This document shows positions 16,113-24,669 of a stretch of DNA of 37,158 nt, piece after piece. The DNA comes from DAOUFU01 sp034429275 (lineage in GTDB: Bacteria; Chloroflexota; Anaerolineae; Aggregatilineales; Aggregatilineaceae): positions 1-37,158 of the forward strand of contig DAOUFU010000287.1 of the NCBI GenBank assembly GCA_034429275.1. Reading direction: 5' to 3'. The notes beneath the pieces were generated by a model. That model saw nothing but the letters and a program-made list of their open reading frames with translations. It made no database searches and was not told the origin of the DNA. Position numbers and translations under genes: made by a program. Position 1 is the first letter of the stretch, and every line of letters begins with the position of its first letter.

Positions 16113-17549
16113 TCACGCAAACCGGATTTTGAAGCTGAAAGCATATTCGCAGGGTTTTTGGGCAGGCATCTTGATGTGTAAACCGGCCTGATCCTGCCGC
16201 CATGCCAGCCGCCCGGCACCCAGCAGGCTGACTTCGGCGATTTCGCCTGCATCCGCGCGCAGACTGGTGATCACCGCTTCGCTGCCCGGCCAGCCCAGCG
16301 CAATCGCATAGAGGATTGGGCCGTTCGTTGTGAAGCGGAAATCCGCGCCTGTAAAGGGCGACCGATTGGTATCGGTGAACGACCCTTCACTCACCTCAGT
16401 GGGTCCTTCACCGTAGATCTTCCAGGGGCGGGTGTGATAGATCGCTTCGCCGTTGAGCGCCAGCCAACGCCCGATTTCCCGGAGGATTTGTGCATCCTGA
16501 TCGGGAATTGTGCCATCCGGTTTGGGGCCGACATTGAGCAGCATCGCCCCGTTCTTGCTCACCACGTCTAACAGATCGCCGATGATGTCGCCGGGGTCTT
16601 TATACACCTGGTCGTGAATGTACCCCCACGACGTTTTGGCTACGGCGGTGTCATTCTGCCAGAACGCAGGGCGGATGCCCTTAAGCTGCCCGCGCTCGAT
16701 GTCGTAAACGGCGGTTCCGTCGGGAAATGCGTTGTGCTTGTAGTTGATCACGCCGCCGCCCCACTTCGCCGCGTGGTTATAATAATAGGCGGCGAAACGC
16801 TGCAAGTAGGGTTCAAAAATATGCTGCACGATCCACCAGTCGAACCAGACGATCTGAGGCTGGTACTTATCGACCAGTTCGCAGGTGCGCGCCAACCAGT
16901 CTTCGAGGAATCTGGCGTGCGGACGTGGCTGCCAATCCCGGCTTTCCCAGGCCGGGTCGGTGAAGGATACTGAGGCGGCAGGTTGGGCCGGGCCATAAAA
17001 ATCTTCATACGCCGGGTCCTGGACGTCGGACTCAAAGCGGCGTCCACCATCAAAGAACCACCAATGTTCGGCGCGATGGCTGGAGACGCCAAAGACCAGG
17101 CCGTGTCTGCGCGCGGCTGCCGCCAGATCACCGATCACATCGCGCTTTGGCCCCATTTTGACGGCGGTCCAATCGGAGAAGGAACAGTCGTACATGGCAA
17201 ACCCGTCATGATGTTCGGCTACCGGCACGACAAACCGCGCCCCCGCCTCTTTGAACAACTGCACCCACTGGTCAGGATCAAACCTTTCCCCGGTCAGTTG
17301 CGGGATAAAATCCTTGTAGCCAAACCTGGCCTGCGGGCCATAGGTCTTGACATGGTGCTCGAATTCGGGGCTTCCTTCAAGATACATGTTGCGGGGATAC
17401 CATTCGTTGGCAAAGGCCGGGACCGAATAGACCCCCCAGTGAATGAAAATGCCGAATTTGCCGTTCTGATACCAGTCGGGAACCTGATACTGCCGCAGCG
17501 ATTCCCAGGTTGGCTCAAAGGGGCCGTGTTGTTCGTTTTTCGACGCCAT
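16113..17549 (-). CDS. Glycoside hydrolase family 29, alpha-L-fucosidase
   Basis: A 478-residue cytoplasmic enzyme that should release alpha-linked L-fucose. The N-terminal barrel has the family motif GIFIHWGVYSVPAFANEWY (33-51), the AEHHDGFAMYDCSFSDW segment (111-127) and the nucleophile stretch IVWFDWW with Asp237. The general acid varies in this family and I cannot place it. I start at the ATG at 17549 because GGAG lies six bases upstream; the frame continues to 17663 but overlaps the GH31 gene. It is the last gene of the operon. Placed after an alpha-xylosidase-like GH31, fucosylated xyloglucan fragments are a reasonable substrate, which is inference. Confidence 0.92.
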   Translation of the reverse strand: MASKNEQHGPFEPTWESLRQYQVPDWYQNGKFGIFIHWGVYSVPAFANEWYPRNMYLEGSPEFEHHVKTYGPQARFGYKDFIPQLTGERFDPDQWVQLFKEAGARFVVPVAEHHDGFAMYDCSFSDWTAVKMGPKRDVIGDLAAAARRHGLVFGVSSHRAEHWWFFDGGRRFESDVQDPAYEDFYGPAQPAASVSFTDPAWESRDWQPRPHARFLEDWLARTCELVDKYQPQIVWFDWWIVQHIFEPYLQRFAAYYYNHAAKWGGGVINYKHNAFPDGTAVYDIERGQLKGIRPAFWQNDTAVAKTSWGYIHDQVYKDPGDIIGDLLDVVSKNGAMLLNVGPKPDGTIPDQDAQILREIGRWLALNGEAIYHTRPWKIYGEGPTEVSEGSFTDTNRSPFTGADFRFTTNGPILYAIALGWPGSEAVITSLRADAGEIAEVSLLGAGRLAWRQDQAGLHIKMPAQKPCEYAFSFKIRFA

Positions 17550-17580
17550 CAGATTCTCCATGCGATGAAGGTGTTTGTGT

Positions 17581-19881
17581 TCATTCCAACTCAACGCTGA
17601 CTGTTTCGCCGTTGTACAGGATGACGTGGTCTGGCTGGGGCGTTGGCTCCAACCCGGTTCCACGATTCGCCCCCACGCGCACCAGCCGGAATTCCCGCCG
17701 GGCCGGTTGCCCGCTGCGCGGTTCTGCGGTGAAGCGGGCAGGGGAATCCGCCCACCTCAGTGTATACCAGCTATAAGCGCCCTGCTCATAGCGGTAACTA
17801 TCGCCCGCGTCCTCGTAGACGGCAAACGAGCCGTCTGTGCCGGGGTAAATACGGATTTCCCAGGGGGCCGCCAGTTGTTCGCCGCTGTGCTGGATGTGCG
17901 GACCGAGGGGCAGCACAGAACCGGCGCGTACGTACAACGGCAGAATGTCCAGGGGGGCGTCTGCGTCGATGGTTTGACCGCCCTCGTAGCGCCGCCCTGT
18001 CCAGAAATCGTACCAGTCTGTTCCGGCGGGCAAATATACAGGCCGTGTCTGCGCGGTGACCCCTCCGCCGGGCTGTGTGACCGGGCAGACCATCAACGCA
18101 GGGCCAAACATGTATTGATCCGCAATATCATACACGTTGGCATCATGGCGGAAGTCGAAGGCCAGCAGGCGCAGCATGGCTCGTGCGTGGTGAGCCTCTG
18201 CCCCGGCTAACGAGTAGATGTACGGCAGCAGCCGGTAGCGCAGGCGAGCGAATTTCACCAGCGTGTCATAGGTCAGATCGCCCGGCTGGCCAAACTGCCA
18301 GATTTCGCGCGGGGTATCCGTGCCGTGCGAGCGGAATACCGGCAAAAACGCGCCAAACTGAAACCAGCGCACGTACAACTCGCGGTAGGCCGGGTCGAGC
18401 ACACCGTCGGGATAGTCCCCTCGCCAGAACCATGGGTCGCGTGGGGCGACAAAAAACGCCCCGACATCCACCGACCAGTAACCGGCACCGGTGACGCTGA
18501 AGTTCAAGCCCTCGGCGATCTGTTTGGCGAAGGTGTCCCAGGTGGCCGAGATATCGCCCGACCAGGTAATCGTCCCATAGCGCTGCTGGCCAGGGAAGTA
18601 AGAGCGCGTCAGGTTGACGACCCGTTTTTCATCACACACGCTGCGCTGCCCCTCGTACATGCCCTGGGCGTGCAGCAGCGAATAGGCATTGATGCTGGCC
18701 GGATCGAGGTACGTCTTGGCATAGCTGGCGTTGATCACCGCGCGCTGCCAGGGTTCCGGTTCGACTGTGCCGATCCAGTCGGGTTCAAAGGGTTCGGAGG
18801 CATCGCACCACCAGGCGTCGATCCCATATTTGAACAGCCCCTCGCGAGCTTGCTGCCAGTAGAGCGCCCGCGCGGCGGGATCAAACGCGTTGTACGTCAT
18901 GCCATCGCCCAGCAAAAATCCGTGCTCGCGCATTTCGCACTGGTTGGGGCCGTCGTTTTGGAAACGCGGCCAGACGGAGATCATCAGCCGGGCATTGAGT
19001 GCATGTAAGGTCTCAACCAGCCCTGCAGGATCAGGGAAGCGGTCGGGATCGAGTGTTTTCTGCCCCCACCAATCGCGGGGCCACGACTGCCAATCCAGGA
19101 CGATCCCGTCGAGCGGAAGCCCGCGCGCGCGGTATTCCTGCACCACGGCGATCAACTCGTGCTGGTCGGTATACCGTTCTTTCGACTGGATGTAACCGAA
19201 GGCCCAGCGTGGCAGCAGGGCAACCTGCCCGGTCAGGGCGCGGAAACCGGCCACGATCTGGTCAAACTCCGGCCCGTAGATGAAGTAAAAATCCAGCTCT
19301 TTGCAGTGCTCACTCCAGAAATAGGAACCATAAACGTCATCGTGGAATGTGCTCAACGACGCGGGGTCCCACAGGATCGCGTAGCCGCGCGTGGATACGA
19401 TCTGCGGGATGGCGACCTTCAGATTGTGTTGGTAGAGGTACTGGCTGTGCCCGCGATAGTTCAGAATGCCCTCTTCGTGCTGGCCCAACCCATAGATGGC
19501 TTCTCCCGGCGCGAAGACCAGCTCCAACCGGGCGGAGTGATCACCTTCGGGGTCAATGGTTTTTCCGCCCTTCTCCGGTTCGCGGACCAGGAGGTTGCCT
19601 GCCGCATCCAGCCAGGTCATCGCGCCAGTCGCCTTGTGGATCACTAGCTGAAGGCGGGACGTCACCAGGCGGAGCGTTTGCTCATTTCCTTCCACAGTCC
19701 ACTGATGAGATGGGGCAGGCGAGCGCGGCAGCATCATCAGGCTGGGGGAGGTTCGGAACGCTTCCTGCTGCGTATAGACGACCCGCACGATCTGGGGATT
19801 GACCGGCGCGATCTTGAGCCGCCCGGCATCGGTCAGGAGCAGCAGAGTATTCTGCTCAATTTGGGCGTTTAACAGTTTCAT
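17581..19881 (-). CDS. Glycoside hydrolase family 31, probable alpha-xylosidase
   Basis: A 766-residue enzyme with an N-terminal beta-sandwich, a barrel from about residue 225 and two C-terminal beta domains. The nucleophile is Asp360 in WWCDASEP and the general acid/base Asp443 in TITWSGDISATW. The segment GIVLDWQSWPRDWWGQKTLD (259-278) resembles the alpha-xylosidase branch more than the classic alpha-glucosidases. No signal peptide is present, so it acts in the cytoplasm. It follows the permease by 15 bases and ends 31 bases before the GH29 start. Alpha-glucosidase or another GH31 activity remains possible; family certainty is high, substrate certainty moderate. Confidence 0.9.
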   Translation of the reverse strand: MKLLNAQIEQNTLLLLTDAGRLKIAPVNPQIVRVVYTQQEAFRTSPSLMMLPRSPAPSHQWTVEGNEQTLRLVTSRLQLVIHKATGAMTWLDAAGNLLVREPEKGGKTIDPEGDHSARLELVFAPGEAIYGLGQHEEGILNYRGHSQYLYQHNLKVAIPQIVSTRGYAILWDPASLSTFHDDVYGSYFWSEHCKELDFYFIYGPEFDQIVAGFRALTGQVALLPRWAFGYIQSKERYTDQHELIAVVQEYRARGLPLDGIVLDWQSWPRDWWGQKTLDPDRFPDPAGLVETLHALNARLMISVWPRFQNDGPNQCEMREHGFLLGDGMTYNAFDPAARALYWQQAREGLFKYGIDAWWCDASEPFEPDWIGTVEPEPWQRAVINASYAKTYLDPASINAYSLLHAQGMYEGQRSVCDEKRVVNLTRSYFPGQQRYGTITWSGDISATWDTFAKQIAEGLNFSVTGAGYWSVDVGAFFVAPRDPWFWRGDYPDGVLDPAYRELYVRWFQFGAFLPVFRSHGTDTPREIWQFGQPGDLTYDTLVKFARLRYRLLPYIYSLAGAEAHHARAMLRLLAFDFRHDANVYDIADQYMFGPALMVCPVTQPGGGVTAQTRPVYLPAGTDWYDFWTGRRYEGGQTIDADAPLDILPLYVRAGSVLPLGPHIQHSGEQLAAPWEIRIYPGTDGSFAVYEDAGDSYRYEQGAYSWYTLRWADSPARFTAEPRSGQPARREFRLVRVGANRGTGLEPTPQPDHVILYNGETVSVELE

Positions 19882-19896
19882 ATGAAAGTTCCTGGC

Positions 19897-20775
19897 TCAG
19901 CCTTTGATGGAACCGGCGGTCATCCCCGAAATAATGAACCGCTGGCCGAGAAGATACACAGCAATCACAGGAAGGATCGTCAGCACGATGTCGGCGCTGA
20001 CCAGATTCCAGGAGGATTCGTACTGTCCGAAAAAGTTGTACACGGCGAGCGGCATTGGCCACTTGGCCGTATCGTTGAGGTAGTAGAGGGGGAAGATAAA
20101 ATTGTTCCAGACATCCAGAAAACTGAGCAAGGTTGCCGTCGCCAGCACGGGGGTCAGCAAGGGGAAAATGACCCTAAAAAAGAGCCTCAGCGGCCCGGCC
20201 CCATCGACGATAGCTGCTTCGTCCAGTTCGCGGGGCAGTGACTCGACAAACCCATAGATGAGAAATGTATTGAAGGGGAGCTGCGTGGCGGCATACAGGA
20301 TAATGATGCCGATCTGCGTGTTGATGAGCCGGGTAATTTGCATCACTTTGGTCAGGGTGAAGAAATTGATCGGCATCGCGATGCCCATGATGATAAAGAA
20401 GTACAGGAACCGGTTCAGCGGTGTTTTGTTGCGCGACATGACATAGGCTGACATCGCGGCCAGGACTGTTGACAGAATGGTCGAAGTGGCGGAATAGAGC
20501 ACGCTGTTCAAAAACGCCCGTTCCAGCCTGGCCCGTTCGATCACGGTGGAGTAGTTTTCCCAATGCAACGTTGTCGGGCGTTCGATGCTCATGCTGCGGG
20601 CGTCCGTGCGATCTTTCAGCGAATTGACCACGACCAGGTGAATGGGGGCATACATCACCAGGCAGATGAGGATTGCCAGCAGGTGATTGAACCCTTGCTG
20701 GCCGACCTTTTTTGCAGCCGGAAGGTGAGCCGGGCGGATGCTCACCAGCGCAGTGAAGAGGTTGCCTCTAGTCAT
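19897..20775 (-). CDS. CUT1 sugar ABC transporter permease (MalG-like)
   Basis: A 292-residue permease with six predicted helices and the EAA loop DEAAIVDGAGPLRLFFRVIFPLL. The C-terminus GQRFIISGMTAGSIKG is typical of the MalG-like partner. The ATG at 20775 overlaps the end of the preceding permease by eight bases; the open frame continues to 20808, but that would lengthen the overlap without a ribosome site. It works with the gene at 20768-21646 and an ATPase encoded elsewhere. Confidence 0.93.
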   Translation of the reverse strand: MTRGNLFTALVSIRPAHLPAAKKVGQQGFNHLLAILICLVMYAPIHLVVVNSLKDRTDARSMSIERPTTLHWENYSTVIERARLERAFLNSVLYSATSTILSTVLAAMSAYVMSRNKTPLNRFLYFFIIMGIAMPINFFTLTKVMQITRLINTQIGIIILYAATQLPFNTFLIYGFVESLPRELDEAAIVDGAGPLRLFFRVIFPLLTPVLATATLLSFLDVWNNFIFPLYYLNDTAKWPMPLAVYNFFGQYESSWNLVSADIVLTILPVIAVYLLGQRFIISGMTAGSIKG

Positions 20776-21646
20776 TGGTCCGTCCCTGTTCCATAAGCCG
20801 GATGACAAAGTAGCCGATGAACACCATCACAAAAAACAGCAGGCTCGACATAGCGGTGCCGACGCCATAGCGCCCTTTCGAGAATTCTTTAAAGATAGCG
20901 GTATACAGGACTTCGGTTGAGTAACCGGGGCCGCCATTGGTCAAGACATAAACCGTGTCGAAGATTTTCAGGCCATATAAGATGTTCAACACGGTGGCCA
21001 CGATCAGCGCTGGTCTTAGCAAGGGGATCGTGATGCATCTTAACCGGGCCAGGGCGTTAGCGCCGTCGATCTGGGCCGCCTCATAATATTCAGCCGGGAT
21101 CGTCTGGAGGCCGGCCAGCAAAATGACCATGATGTAGCCCGCCCCCTTCCACGTATCGACGCCTACAATGGACATCAGAGCAATGTCTGGATCGGTCAAC
21201 CATTGCTGTGTCCATGCGCCCAGACCTGCCGTGCGAAGGAATTCGTTCAACAGCCCACGACGCGGGTTGAGGACCGAATGGAAAATGATGCCCACCACTA
21301 CCATCGGCAGCACAGCGGGCAGAAATATGATCATCCGGTACAGGCTGCGCCAGTGCTTGATTCCGCTGTGCAGCAGCAGCGCGAACGCCAGGCCCAGAGT
21401 TGTTTTCAGCACAATCGTGGTAGCGGTGAACACAAACGTGTTGCGTGCATAGTGAACGTAGTTGTTTTCGGAAGACGCGAGCGTCCTGTAATTGTCCAAT
21501 CCTACGTAGTTCACGTCGGTGGAATAGCGATTCCAGTCCGTGAAGGCATATCCCAGCCCGATCACCGCCGGGATCACAAAAAACACCAGGTATAAGATGA
21601 GCGTCCCCAGGGTAAAGTAGATGGGATAGACTTTGTTGTGCAGCAT
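20768..21646 (-). CDS. CUT1 sugar ABC transporter permease (MalF/UgpA-like)
   Basis: A 292-residue permease. The first helix covers FTLGTLILYLVFFVIPAVIG, and the EAA loop reads YEAAQIDGANALARLRCITIPLL. A GAGG site lies seven or eight bases before the ATG at 21646. It is separated from the binding-protein gene by 115 bases that hold a strong nested hairpin. It forms the channel with the next gene. Confidence 0.94.
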   Translation of the reverse strand: MLHNKVYPIYFTLGTLILYLVFFVIPAVIGLGYAFTDWNRYSTDVNYVGLDNYRTLASSENNYVHYARNTFVFTATTIVLKTTLGLAFALLLHSGIKHWRSLYRMIIFLPAVLPMVVVGIIFHSVLNPRRGLLNEFLRTAGLGAWTQQWLTDPDIALMSIVGVDTWKGAGYIMVILLAGLQTIPAEYYEAAQIDGANALARLRCITIPLLRPALIVATVLNILYGLKIFDTVYVLTNGGPGYSTEVLYTAIFKEFSKGRYGVGTAMSSLLFFVMVFIGYFVIRLMEQGRTND

Positions 21647-21696
21647 GGTTCGCCTCAGAAGTAGGCACTCTCGGCCTTGAGTGTGTTAAAATGGTG

Positions 21697-21779
21697 CCTG
21701 GCTGGGTCGAATAGGGGCGGTGTCTTGCCCACACCGCCCCGGTTTCTACAGAATGCTGTGGTTACTTGACCCAGCCAGG
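21697..21779 (-). terminator. Nested stem-loops between binding-protein and permease genes (operon D)
   Basis: An inner hairpin has a perfect 10-base stem, GGGGCGGTGT at 21714-21723 with its complement at 21731-21740, and a seven-base loop. It is enclosed by a second perfect 12-base inverted repeat, CCTGGCTGGGTC at 21697-21708 with its complement at 21768-21779. The right outer arm includes the last codons of the binding-protein gene. The two structures could form together, or the outer one only when ribosomes are absent. Confidence 0.65.
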
Positions 21780-23063
21780 ATCATTGGCGGCCTGCGCCAT
21801 ATCGGCACGGCGCTGGTCGATGTGTTGCAGCACTTCGATGGGTTCGATGTCGCCGATGAACATCGCCGACAGGTCCTGTCCGATATCCATCCACTGCGGG
21901 TTGAGGTAGTTGACTGCCGTCTGATAGACGGTTCCGCGTTTGTTGGCATAGGCATCGAAGAAGGCTTGTTCTTCTTCGCTGTACTTGGGTGTCACCCCGC
22001 TGAAGTTGAGTGAGGCGAATTCCGGCGTGTGGTCCAGGTTGTATTGCAGGTTTTCGGGGCGCGCCAGGAAACGCAGATATTCTTTGGCTTCCTCAATGTG
22101 CTTGGAACCGGAGTAGATGAACTTGCTTGGCCCGGCGGGGTTCACATTGAGAATCTGGTTGTCGGCCAGCGGCATCACAAAGAAGCCAAAGGTCGAGGCA
22201 GGGACGCCGTATTCCGACTCGACGAGGTTGACGAAGGCGGTTTGCCGCACGGTCATCGCATACTCACCGCTTGCCATGAATTCCGGCCCGTCGGCGTAGG
22301 TATCCGACATGGCAAATTCACCGAAGAAGCCCAGGTCATACATTTCTTTGAGCTGGGTCAGGACTGTGAGCATGGTGGCATTGTCGGCAAATTTCGCTTC
22401 ATTGGCGTTGAGGGCCTCTGCCAGACCGGGAGTTACCTCTTCGTAGCGCGGGCCAAGTTCGGGGAACCACAGCACGTGGTGCCAGCCATCCGAAATGGGT
22501 TCGTAGATGGGTGTGATGCCAGCGTCCAGAATCGCCTGGCAGACGGCTTTGAATTCCTCGTAGGTGGTGGGAACGTTCAAGCCCAGGTTGGCAAAGATGT
22601 CTTTGTTGTAGACGATGACCCAGGACGCCGACGTATCCCACAACGTCATCCCCCAGACCTTACCATCCACAGTCACCTGTTCGGTCACCAGCGGGTCCTG
22701 GCGGGCGACCCATTCTTCATCGGAGAGGTCCACGCCGTTTTTGGTGATGTCATAGTTGATGGCCAGATCGGTCTTCCCACTTTGTCCGCCGAAAATATCT
22801 GGCCCCTCGCCGGTGTTCAGCTTGGTCTGCAGGACATTAAAATACTGATCGGACGGGATAATCTGGTAATCGATGTGAATGCCGGTTTCTTCCTCGAACT
22901 TGACTGCCAGGTCAAGCTCGCCTTGTCTGATCCAGTCCTGGCTGGCCAGGTAGGTGAGCGTGATGGCCTGCCGGGCATCGGCACGAGAACCGGACTCAAA
23001 CGTCGGGCCGATGAGGGCTACCACGACAAACAGCGTGACGAGGAAAAGCGATAGTTTCTTCAT
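21762..23063 (-). CDS. CUT1-type sugar ABC transporter substrate-binding protein (family 1)
   Basis: A 433-residue binding protein. The Sec signal (KKLSLFLVTLFVVVALIGP) is followed by a mature domain with KFEEETGIHIDYQIIPSDQYFNVLQTKL cut by typical family-1 features such as GPDIFGGQSG and VIVYNKDIFANLGLNVPTTY. There is no lipobox cysteine. It lies 75 bases after the LacI gene and before two permeases, then GH31 and GH29 on the same strand, so it probably captures the oligosaccharide these two enzymes dismantle. The exact ligand is unknown. Confidence 0.93.
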   Translation of the reverse strand: MKKLSLFLVTLFVVVALIGPTFESGSRADARQAITLTYLASQDWIRQGELDLAVKFEEETGIHIDYQIIPSDQYFNVLQTKLNTGEGPDIFGGQSGKTDLAINYDITKNGVDLSDEEWVARQDPLVTEQVTVDGKVWGMTLWDTSASWVIVYNKDIFANLGLNVPTTYEEFKAVCQAILDAGITPIYEPISDGWHHVLWFPELGPRYEEVTPGLAEALNANEAKFADNATMLTVLTQLKEMYDLGFFGEFAMSDTYADGPEFMASGEYAMTVRQTAFVNLVESEYGVPASTFGFFVMPLADNQILNVNPAGPSKFIYSGSKHIEEAKEYLRFLARPENLQYNLDHTPEFASLNFSGVTPKYSEEEQAFFDAYANKRGTVYQTAVNYLNPQWMDIGQDLSAMFIGDIEPIEVLQHIDQRRADMAQAANDPGWVK

Positions 23064-23138
23064 GTGAGCAAAACTCCTTTTTGGTTTGGGTGTGCGAACA
23101 GAACACGTGACGAGTGGTTGAACGAGGGTGGTTGTGTG

Positions 23139-24197
23139 TTATGCCTCCTTTTGAACAGGCCCGGACGTTTCGCGGACGACCAGTTGTGGTGGAACGAGTA
23201 TTTGTTGTACGCCGGAGTTACCTTCTTCGATCTGGTGGATGAGCATTTGGGCCGCCTGGTAGCCCACCTGGTGAAACGGAAAATCGACCGAGCTGAGTGT
23301 GGGGTGGAGCAGGTTGGCGATCTTGCCGGGGGCGATGCCGACGATGGAGAAATCTTCGGGCACAGATCGATGGCGCTCTTGCAATGCCCGGATCAGACCG
23401 ACAACCGTCGCGCTGTAGGCCATGACTACGGCGGTCAGTCCCGGCGCTTCATCGAACAGATCACACGCCGCCTGATAGGCGAATTGAACGCCAAAATCGA
23501 CGTGGCGGTAATAGATGGGCAGATTGTTCTGCTGCACGACCTGCTCATAGCCGGCATGCAGCCGGTGGGCTGAGGAAAGCTCGCGTTGGTGAATATTGGC
23601 GGGAAAACCCAGGAAACCGATCTCCCGGTGACCGAGTGCAATCAGGTGCTCGAAGGCCTGAATCACAGCCCTTTCCAGGTCCAGGTCGATGTAGCTCAAG
23701 TTGGTATTGTCGGCACAGCGCCCAATCATCACAAACGGGCACCCGCTGCTGCGGAGAAGCTGGACGCGCCAATCCTCCAGGGTGGTCTCCATCAGAATCA
23801 TGCCCCGGAGCTGACCCGTACGATACAGGTCGAGCATCTCTGTGGGGGACAGCTCGCGGGTCAGTAGCGTGAGCGAAAAATCTTCTTCTCCAGCCGCGCT
23901 CGAAGCTCCCAGGATGAAGTCCAGTTCAATATCCGTGACTTCCATTCGAGTTTGGGAGAGCAGCGGGTAGTGCAGCGAGATTGTATTGGTTCTGCTCTGC
24001 TGAACCGTCTGCACATAGGGCACATAGCCCCGCTCATCGATCACGCGCTGGACGCGGGCGCGGGTCTTTTTGGCAACGTCGGGCTTGTTATTGAGCACGC
24101 GCGAGACGGTGGAAATCGATACCCCGGCAGCTTTGGCGACATCGGCAATACTGACTTCGGAATGGTCGTCGAGTTCAGGCTGAGAGAAGGGGGACAT
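23139..24197 (-). CDS. LacI-family transcriptional regulator with altered hinge (operon D)
   Basis: A 352-residue repressor at the head of the GH31/GH29 operon. The helix-turn-helix is standard (IADVAKAAGVSISTVSRVLNN). The hinge that normally reads PNxxAR.L is replaced by PYVQTVQQS and is about two residues shorter, so the usual hinge helix with its minor-groove leucine is probably absent. The sensor domain is intact and ends in LVVRETSG. A promoter with several ATCGGT-type half-sites lies just upstream. It probably represses its own operon; the inducer is unknown. Confidence 0.92.
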   Translation of the reverse strand: MSPFSQPELDDHSEVSIADVAKAAGVSISTVSRVLNNKPDVAKKTRARVQRVIDERGYVPYVQTVQQSRTNTISLHYPLLSQTRMEVTDIELDFILGASSAAGEEDFSLTLLTRELSPTEMLDLYRTGQLRGMILMETTLEDWRVQLLRSSGCPFVMIGRCADNTNLSYIDLDLERAVIQAFEHLIALGHREIGFLGFPANIHQRELSSAHRLHAGYEQVVQQNNLPIYYRHVDFGVQFAYQAACDLFDEAPGLTAVVMAYSATVVGLIRALQERHRSVPEDFSIVGIAPGKIANLLHPTLSSVDFPFHQVGYQAAQMLIHQIEEGNSGVQQILVPPQLVVRETSGPVQKEA

Positions 24198-24224
24198 GAC
24201 AGGTTTTCCGCATGATTGGAAGAT

Positions 24225-24254
24225 TATCGGTATATTTTCGGTACTCTACCGATA
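24225..24254 (-). promoter_or_regulatory. Candidate operator cluster of the operon D regulator
   Basis: TATCGGTA at 24225-24232 and TACCGATA at 24247-24254 form a perfect inverted repeat with a 14-base spacer. A third half-site, TCGGTA near 24237-24242, makes CGGTA-gag-TACCG with the right arm. A further ATCGGT lies at 24283-24288 at the -35 box. The cluster starts at the predicted transcription start. Unlike the sites in operons A and B, there is no CG at a centre of symmetry. Confidence 0.55.
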
Positions 24255-24283
24255 GCGTATCATAAAAGGGGGCAGCATGTCAA
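24254..24283 (-). promoter_or_regulatory. Promoter of lacI and operon D
   Basis: On the minus strand: a perfect -35 box TTGACA (24283-24278), an 18-base spacer and an extended -10 element TG-A-TACGCT, with TACGCT at 24259-24254. The operator half-sites begin at the -10 box and run past the start point. Confidence 0.5.
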
Positions 24284-24669
24284 TCGGTCGGTGCGGATTG
24301 AAAGCGAGGTTGTCTACTATGGTTCCGGTGGGGGGCGGAGGGTAGCAGACTCTCAAGGGGAATGGGCGGCTTCAAAATCAACCGGCGAGCAATAGCCCAA
24401 AGCTGAATGAAGTCGCTGACGATTGCAAAATACCATGAGGCATTCAAAGACAGCCCATCGCGCTGGCAAGCGCGGGGCAAAGCGCTGTAGCTGGACTCAC
24501 CCGGCGCGCAAGGGGCTGAAAAAACGCCCGGTCAAGGCGTTAAGGTAGAAATCCCTTGCCACACATGCTCACGCCAACACCCTATCGCTTCAAAGGCGCC
24601 GGATAATCATTCGCCGCGTTTTGGAGTATGCTTCAGGGTGAGTATCCACATCACTGATCGGGAGAAAGT
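24284..24669. other. Intergenic region without a recognised gene
   Basis: This is the rest of the 472-base gap between the operon D regulator and the DUF2330 gene. A minus-strand frame at 24280-24480 (66 codons) has no ribosome site and no recognisable family; its hydrophobic stretch (WYFAIVSDFIQLWAIARR) could be a gene remnant. I see no inverted repeats of an insertion sequence. The last 15 bases hold the ribosome site of the next gene. Confidence 0.4.

Noticed and set aside
24280..24480. A minus-strand frame of 66 codons with a hydrophobic stretch
   Set aside because: No ribosome site, no recognisable family and no terminal repeats that would mark a transposase remnant.
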